The notes under the pieces were generated by a model. It saw nothing but the letters and a program-made list of their open reading frames with translations, did not search any database and was not told the DNA's origin. Below are positions 59,094-64,000 of a stretch of 64,000 nucleotides of DNA, piece by piece. The position numbers were made by a program, and so were the translations under genes. Source of the stretch: Rhodococcus yananensis. Its GTDB lineage: Bacteria; Actinomycetota; Actinomycetes; Mycobacteriales; Mycobacteriaceae. The stretch covers positions 1 to 64,000 of the forward strand of contig NZ_JAIYEP010000015.1 of NCBI RefSeq assembly GCF_020515525.1, given 5' to 3'. Within the stretch, counting starts at the first letter, position 1, and every line of letters starts with the position of its first letter.

Positions 59094-59144
59094 TCGTCCA
59101 GCCTACGACCGAGGCAGTTGGACCCGCCCATTAGTCTGGTTGGC

Positions 59145-62100
59145 ATGTCCACCCCATTGCACTCTGTCCTGTTCGATGCGCTGAAGCAGCGCGTTGTCGT
59201 CGGAGACGGGGCGATGGGCACCATGTTGCAGGCCGCGGAACTGTCGCTGGACGACTTCCGCGGCCTCGAGGGGTGCAACGAGATCCTCAACGAAACCCGG
59301 CCCGACGTGATTCGGGGGATCCACCGCGCCTATTTCGAGGCGGGCGCCGACATCGTCTCGACCAATACCTTCGGTTGCAACCTGCCCAACCTCGCCGACT
59401 ACGACATCGCCGACCGTATCCGTGACCTGTCCGAACGTGGTACCCGCCTTGCACGGGAGGTGGCGGACGAGATGGGTCCGTCCGCGGACGGGGTTCCGCG
59501 GATGGTGGTCGGGTCGATGGGTCCGGGCACGAAGCTTCCGACGCTGGGGCACGCACCGTTCGCGGTGCTGCGTGACGCCTACGTGGAGGCGGCGTTGGGG
59601 ATGCTCGACGGCGGTGCCGACGCGATCCTCGTCGAGACCTGCCAGGATCTGCTGCAGGCGAAGGCCGCGATCATCGGGTCGCGCCGCGCGATGGAGCACG
59701 CGGGCCGGCGGATCCCGATCATCGCGCACGTGACGGTCGAGACGACCGGGACGATGCTGCTCGGGTCGGAGATCGGTGCGGCGCTGACGGCGCTCGAGCC
59801 GTTGGGGATCGACCTGATCGGGTTGAACTGTGCGACGGGTCCGGCGGAGATGAGTGAGCATCTTCGGTATCTGTCGCAGCATGCGCGGATCCCGGTGTCG
59901 GTGATGCCGAACGCGGGTCTGCCGGTGTTGGGGCCGAACGGTGCGGAGTACCCGTTGTCGGCGGAGGAGTTGGCGCAGGCGCTGGCGGGGTTCGTCACCG
60001 AGTTCGGGTTGTCGTTGGTCGGTGGGTGCTGTGGGACGACGCCGGAGCACATCCGGCAGGTTGCGGACGCGGTGCGCGGGTTGCGGCCTGCGTCGCGGAA
60101 CCCGGAGTACGAGCCGAGTGTGTCGTCGCTGTACACGTCGGTTCCCTTCGATCAGGACGCGTCGATCGTGATGATCGGTGAGCGCACCAACACGAACGGG
60201 TCGAAGGCGTTCCGGGAGGCGATGATCGCCGGGGACTGGGACAAGTGCCTGGATGCGGCGAAGGATCAGATCCGTGACGGTGCGCACATGTTGGATCTGA
60301 ACGTCGACTATGTGGGGCGTGACGGTGCGGTCGACATGACGGCGTTGGCGTCGCGGTTCGCGACGGCGTCGACGTTGCCGATCATGATCGATTCGACGGA
60401 GCCGGATGTGATCCGGGCGGGTCTCGAGCATCTCGGTGGCCGGTGCGCGGTGAACTCGGTGAATTACGAGGACGGGGATGGCCCCGGGTCGCGGTTCGAG
60501 CGGATCATGACGCAGGTCGTCGAGCACGGCGCCGCGGTGGTGGCGTTGACGATCGACGAGGAGGGGCAGGCGCGGACCGCGGAGCACAAGGTGCGGATCG
60601 CGGAGCGGCTGATCACCGATCTGATCGACAAGTGGGGGCTCGAGCAGGACGACATCATCGTCGATGCGTTGACGTTCCCGATCTCCACCGGTCAGGAGGA
60701 GGTGCGGCGCGACGGGGTGGAGACCATCGAGGCGATTCGGGAGATTCACCGTCGGTATCCGAGGGTGCATTTCACGTTGGGGATCTCGAATGTGTCGTTC
60801 GGGTTGAACCCTGCGGCGCGGCAGGTGTTGAACTCGGTGTTTCTGCACGAGTGCACCGAGGCGGGTCTGGATACGGCGATCGTGCATGCGTCGAAGATCC
60901 TGCCGATGGCGCGGATCGACGACGAGCAACGGCAGGTGGCGCTGGATCTGGTGTACGACCGGCGGCGGGAGGGCTATGACCCGTTGCAGCGGTTGATGGA
61001 GTTGTTCGAGGGGGTGTCGGCGGCGTCGGCGCGCGAGTCCCGCGCGCAGGAGTTGGCGGCGTTGCCGTTGTTCGAGCGGCTCGAGCGGCGCATCGTCGAC
61101 GGGGAGCGCAACGGGCTCGAGATGGATCTCGACGAGGCGATGAAGTCGGTGCCGCCGTTGGAGATCATCAACGAGACGCTGTTGTCGGGGATGAAGACGG
61201 TCGGTGAGTTGTTCGGGTCCGGGCAGATGCAGTTGCCGTTCGTGTTGCAGTCGGCTGAGGTGATGAAGGCCGCGGTGGCGCATCTCGAGCCGCACATGGA
61301 GTCGACGGGCGACGAGGGCAAGGGTCGGATCGTGTTGGCGACGGTCAAGGGGGATGTGCACGACATCGGTAAGAACCTCGTCGACATCATTTTGTCGAAC
61401 AACGGGTACGAGGTGGTCAACCTCGGGATCAAGCAGCCGATCGCGACGATTCTGGATGCGGCGATCGACAAGCGTGCCGATGTGATCGGCATGTCGGGTC
61501 TGTTGGTGAAGTCGACGGTGGTGATGAAGGAGAATCTCGAGGAGCTCAATTCGCGGGGGGTCGCCGAGCAGTTCCCGGTGTTGCTCGGCGGTGCTGCGCT
61601 GACCCGCAGTTACGTCGAGAACGATTTGGCGGACGTGTACGAGGGTGATGTGTCGTATGCGCGCGATGCGTTCGAGGGTCTGTCGTTGATGGATCGGGTG
61701 ATGGCGATCAAGCGGGGTGAGGGCCCGGCTCCGGACAGTCCGGAGGCGCTGGAAGCGGCGCGGAAGGCGGCCGAGCGCAAGGAACGGCACGAGCGCAGCA
61801 AGCGGATCGCGGAGAAGCGTAAGGCTGCCGAGGTTCCGGTGGAGATTCCCGCGCGCAGCGATGTTGCGGCGGATCTTCCGGTGCCGACTCCGCCGTTCTG
61901 GGGGACGCGGATCGTCAAGGGCATTGCGCTGGCGGAGTATGCGTCGTTGATCGACGAGCGGGCGCTGTTCCTGGGGCAGTGGGGACTGCGGGGACAGCGT
62001 GGCGGTGACGGTCCGACGTACGAGGAGTTGGTGGAGACCGAGGGTCGGCCGCGGTTGCGGTATTGGTTGGACCGGTTGTCGACCGAGGGCATCTTGCAGC

Positions 62101-62714
62101 ATGCGGCGGTGGTGTACGGGTACTTCCCGGCGGTGTCCGAGGGCGATGACATCGTGGTGTTGGCCGAGCCTCGTCCGGATGCTCCGGAGCGGTACCGATT
62201 CACGTTCCCGCGTCAGCAGCGTCCGCGGTTCCTGTGCGTGGCCGATTTCGTGCGGTCACGTGACGATGCGTTGGCCGCCGGTGAGGTCGATGTGTGGCCG
62301 TTCCAGTTGGTGACGATGGGGCAGCCGATCGCGGATTTCGCGAACGAGTTGTTCGCGTCGAATTCGTACCGCGATTATCTGGAGGTGCACGGGATCGGGG
62401 TGCAGCTGACGGAGGCGTTGGCGGAGTACTGGCATCGGCGGATCCGGCAGGAGTTGGCGTTCTCGGGGGGTGTGACCGCGGCGGATGAGGATCCGGACGA
62501 GGTGGCCGGTTACTTCAAGCTCGAGTATCGGGGTGCGCGGTTCGCGTTCGGATACGGGGCGTGCCCGGAACTCGAGGACCGTATCAAGCTGGTGGAGTTG
62601 CTCGAACCGGGTCGGATCGGGGTGGAGTTGTCGGAGGAGTTGCAGTTGCATCCCGAGCAGTCCACCGACGCGTTCGTGCTGCACCATCCGGAGGCGAAGT
62701 ACTTCAACGTGTAG
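59145..62714 (+). CDS. metH: Cobalamin-dependent methionine synthase
   Basis: The 1189-residue enzyme transfers the methyl group from methyltetrahydrofolate to homocysteine through B12. The domains run in order: homocysteine-binding (GDGAMGTMLQ near 20 and zinc cysteines in LVGGCCGTTPEHI near 302), the pterin domain (VMIGERTNTNGSKAF), the B12 cap and Rossmann domain with DVHDIGKN at about 738-745, which holds the cobalt-ligating His, and the SAM-binding activation domain at the C-terminus. The start at MSTPLHSVL was chosen. No cobalamin riboswitch is visible in the 51-bp divergent gap. Confidence 0.96.
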   Translation: MSTPLHSVLFDALKQRVVVGDGAMGTMLQAAELSLDDFRGLEGCNEILNETRPDVIRGIHRAYFEAGADIVSTNTFGCNLPNLADYDIADRIRDLSERGTRLAREVADEMGPSADGVPRMVVGSMGPGTKLPTLGHAPFAVLRDAYVEAALGMLDGGADAILVETCQDLLQAKAAIIGSRRAMEHAGRRIPIIAHVTVETTGTMLLGSEIGAALTALEPLGIDLIGLNCATGPAEMSEHLRYLSQHARIPVSVMPNAGLPVLGPNGAEYPLSAEELAQALAGFVTEFGLSLVGGCCGTTPEHIRQVADAVRGLRPASRNPEYEPSVSSLYTSVPFDQDASIVMIGERTNTNGSKAFREAMIAGDWDKCLDAAKDQIRDGAHMLDLNVDYVGRDGAVDMTALASRFATASTLPIMIDSTEPDVIRAGLEHLGGRCAVNSVNYEDGDGPGSRFERIMTQVVEHGAAVVALTIDEEGQARTAEHKVRIAERLITDLIDKWGLEQDDIIVDALTFPISTGQEEVRRDGVETIEAIREIHRRYPRVHFTLGISNVSFGLNPAARQVLNSVFLHECTEAGLDTAIVHASKILPMARIDDEQRQVALDLVYDRRREGYDPLQRLMELFEGVSAASARESRAQELAALPLFERLERRIVDGERNGLEMDLDEAMKSVPPLEIINETLLSGMKTVGELFGSGQMQLPFVLQSAEVMKAAVAHLEPHMESTGDEGKGRIVLATVKGDVHDIGKNLVDIILSNNGYEVVNLGIKQPIATILDAAIDKRADVIGMSGLLVKSTVVMKENLEELNSRGVAEQFPVLLGGAALTRSYVENDLADVYEGDVSYARDAFEGLSLMDRVMAIKRGEGPAPDSPEALEAARKAAERKERHERSKRIAEKRKAAEVPVEIPARSDVAADLPVPTPPFWGTRIVKGIALAEYASLIDERALFLGQWGLRGQRGGDGPTYEELVETEGRPRLRYWLDRLSTEGILQHAAVVYGYFPAVSEGDDIVVLAEPRPDAPERYRFTFPRQQRPRFLCVADFVRSRDDALAAGEVDVWPFQLVTMGQPIADFANELFASNSYRDYLEVHGIGVQLTEALAEYWHRRIRQELAFSGGVTAADEDPDEVAGYFKLEYRGARFAFGYGACPELEDRIKLVELLEPGRIGVELSEELQLHPEQSTDAFVLHHPEAKYFNV

Positions 62715-62778
62715 GTCCGGAGGCGGCGAGTACCCTCGATCGGGTGTTTTCGGTCTCGAGCATCAACGGAGTTGAGAA

Positions 62779-63480
62779 GTGGTGTCGGTAGCGGAGTCCG
62801 GTGTCGTCGCGTTGCGCGCGGTGTTGTGGGACATGGACGGCACGCTGCTCGAGTCGGAGCAGTTGTGGGATGTCGGGATGCGTGCGTTGTCGTTGCATCT
62901 GGGTGGCCCGATGTCGGAGCGGACGCGGTTGGCGACGGTCGGGGGGCCGTTGGATCTGTCGGTGTGGCGCACGTTCGACGGGCTCGGGTTGGATCCGACT
63001 CCGGATGAGCAGGTTGCGGCGGAGGCGTGGCTCAACGCGTATATGGCGGAGTTGTTCGCGCAGGGTTTGCCGTGGCGGCCCGGTGCCCAGGATGCGTTGG
63101 GTGCGGTGCGGGACGCGGGGGTGCCGCAGGTGTTGGTGACGAACACGGGCCGGCAGCTGTGTGAGGTGGCGTTGGACACGTTGGGCCGCGAGCATTTCGT
63201 GTATTCGGTGTGTGGCGACGAGGTGGCGGCGGGTAAGCCGGATCCGGCACCGTATCGGCGGGCGGCGGAGTTGCTGGGGGTGGATCCGGCGCAGTGCCTG
63301 GCTGTGGAGGATTCCCATACGGGTGCGGCGGCCGCCGACGCTGCCGGGTGTGCGGTGCTGGTGGTGCCGTCGCTGGTGGAGGTGCCGGTGTCCCCGCGGC
63401 GGGTGTTCCGGGACAGTCTCGTCGGGGTGTCGGTGGCGGATCTGCGTGATGTTCATGCATCGGTGGGGGTGTGCGCGTGA
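62779..63480 (+). CDS. HAD family phosphatase
   Basis: The 233-residue HAD hydrolase has [12 protein letters not shown] (Asp18, Asp20), VLVTNTG (motif II), [18 protein letters not shown] (motif III Lys) and [17 protein letters not shown] (motif IV), of the phosphoglycolate-phosphatase-like group. The substrate is unknown. The GTG start follows GGAG. It lies 64 bp after metH, and the next gene overlaps its stop by 4 bp, so it is probably co-transcribed with both. Confidence 0.87.
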   Translation: MVSVAESGVVALRAVLWDMDGTLLESEQLWDVGMRALSLHLGGPMSERTRLATVGGPLDLSVWRTFDGLGLDPTPDEQVAAEAWLNAYMAELFAQGLPWRPGAQDALGAVRDAGVPQVLVTNTGRQLCEVALDTLGREHFVYSVCGDEVAAGKPDPAPYRRAAELLGVDPAQCLAVEDSHTGAAAADAAGCAVLVVPSLVEVPVSPRRVFRDSLVGVSVADLRDVHASVGVCA

Positions 63481-64000
63481 GTGTCCCGAAGATCGTGTTG
63501 TTCTACGCGTTCACTCCGTTGCCGGATCCGGAGGCGATCCGGTTGTGGCAGCACACTCTCGCCGAGTCGAACGGGGTGACCGGGCGGATCCTGATCTCCC
63601 GGCACGGGATCAACGGCACCGTCGGTGGGGACATCGTGGCGGTGAAACGGTATGTGCGGGGGTTGCGCAGTTATCCGGCGTTCCGGGACGTGGATGTGAA
63701 GTGGTCGGACGGGACCGGCGCGGATTTCCCGCGGTTGTCGGTGAAGGTGCGGCCGGAGATCGTCACGTTCGGGGTGCCCGACGAGGTGAAGGTCGACGAG
63801 AACGGGGTCGTCGGTGGGGGTGAGCGCTTGTCGCCGCGCGGGGTGCATGCGTTGGTGTCCGAACGCGATGATGTGGTGTTCTTCGACGGGCGGAACGCGT
63901 TCGAGGCGCAGATCGGGCGGTTCCGGGGTGCGGTGGTGCCGGATGTGGCGACGACGCGGGATTTCGTGGCGGAGCTCGACAGTGGCCGGTACGACCATCT
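63477..64000 (+). CDS. trhO: tRNA uridine hydroxylase TrhO (rhodanese-related), 5' part
   Basis: The frame starts with GTG overlapping the HAD stop (GTGA) and runs to the window edge, about 174 codons. It reads [21 protein letters not shown], then [16 protein letters not shown] and [19 protein letters not shown], the N-terminal domain of TrhO/YceA proteins. The rhodanese domain begins at [17 protein letters not shown]; its catalytic Cys lies beyond the window. The enzyme hydroxylates wobble uridine at tRNA position 34 in characterised bacteria. Confidence 0.88.
   Translation, partial: MSVPKIVLFYAFTPLPDPEAIRLWQHTLAESNGVTGRILISRHGINGTVGGDIVAVKRYVRGLRSYPAFRDVDVKWSDGTGADFPRLSVKVRPEIVTFGVPDEVKVDENGVVGGGERLSPRGVHALVSERDDVVFFDGRNAFEAQIGRFRGAVVPDVATTRDFVAELDSGRYDH

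Noticed and set aside
59094-59144. Cobalamin riboswitch before metH
   Set aside because: The gap is only 51 bp and contains no B12-box-like sequence.
59103-62102. A 999-codon open frame on the minus strand opposite metH
   Set aside because: It is Arg/His/Leu-rich with no motif and lies exactly antisense to a gene with clear MetH domains; long antisense frames are expected at this GC content.

Overview
The window is high-GC actinobacterial DNA and most likely comes from a Rhodococcus or close relative in the Mycobacteriales. The case rests on gene content and order. A mycothiol ligase (mshC) lies in a block pyrD / DUF5703 / lppL-like / uppP / phosphoglycerate-mutase-like / DUF3090 / SCO1664-like / mshC that matches the order remembered for M. 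tuberculosis Rv2139-Rv2130c. Further right there is a PAC2-metH pair like Rv2125-Rv2124c. The species assignment is inference.

Layout. 1-11.8 kb: pyrD, a DUF5703 gene and a lipoprotein gene (minus strand), then an iron-box-controlled heme acquisition operon hmuO-hmuT-hmuU-hmuV and an aldo/keto reductase inserted in the conserved block, then the plus-strand run uppP to mshC. 11.9-19.8 kb: three minus-strand genes for a 1106-residue uncharacterised protein (perhaps DUF6493-like), a SWIM zinc-finger protein and a SWIM-SNF2 helicase. The first and third genes are each followed directly by a near-identical stem-loop. 20-27 kb: a small membrane protein, an HxlR regulator with an FMN reductase, a secreted GH19 enzyme, SelO, an acyl-CoA ligase and a hotdog thioesterase whose start codon lies inside a 44-bp perfect palindrome.

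27.2-34.3 kb: a Wadjet type I-like SMC operon, jetA-jetB-jetC, all intact and translationally coupled, with no jetD nuclease gene beside it. A methyltransferase with an unusual C-terminal domain is transcribed divergently. 35.7-39.7 kb: a TPP riboswitch with thiC, then katG. 39.9-44.6 kb is the most accessory-looking part. It holds a coiled-coil protein with a GRPRKY motif behind an AT-rich pentamer repeat, then a saccharopine-dehydrogenase-like gene split by a roughly 2-kb IS110-family insertion that also carries a GNAT acetyltransferase.

45-64 kb: an alpha/beta hydrolase, a divergent QorR-like/NmrA-like redox pair, pepN with a tyrosine recombinase gene overlapping its stop codon, an otsB / GH65 phosphorylase / beta-phosphoglucomutase-like sugar operon, an AbiEi-like regulator, a RibH2-like lumazine synthase, an MFS transporter, a PAC2 protein, metH, a HAD phosphatase and the start of trhO, which runs off the right edge.

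Genes are packed tightly, with many 4-bp GTGA or ATGA overlaps inside operons. No rRNA, tRNA or CRISPR array was seen. The best candidates for unusual biology are the jetD-less Wadjet operon, the SWIM/SNF2 module and the IS110 element with cargo.
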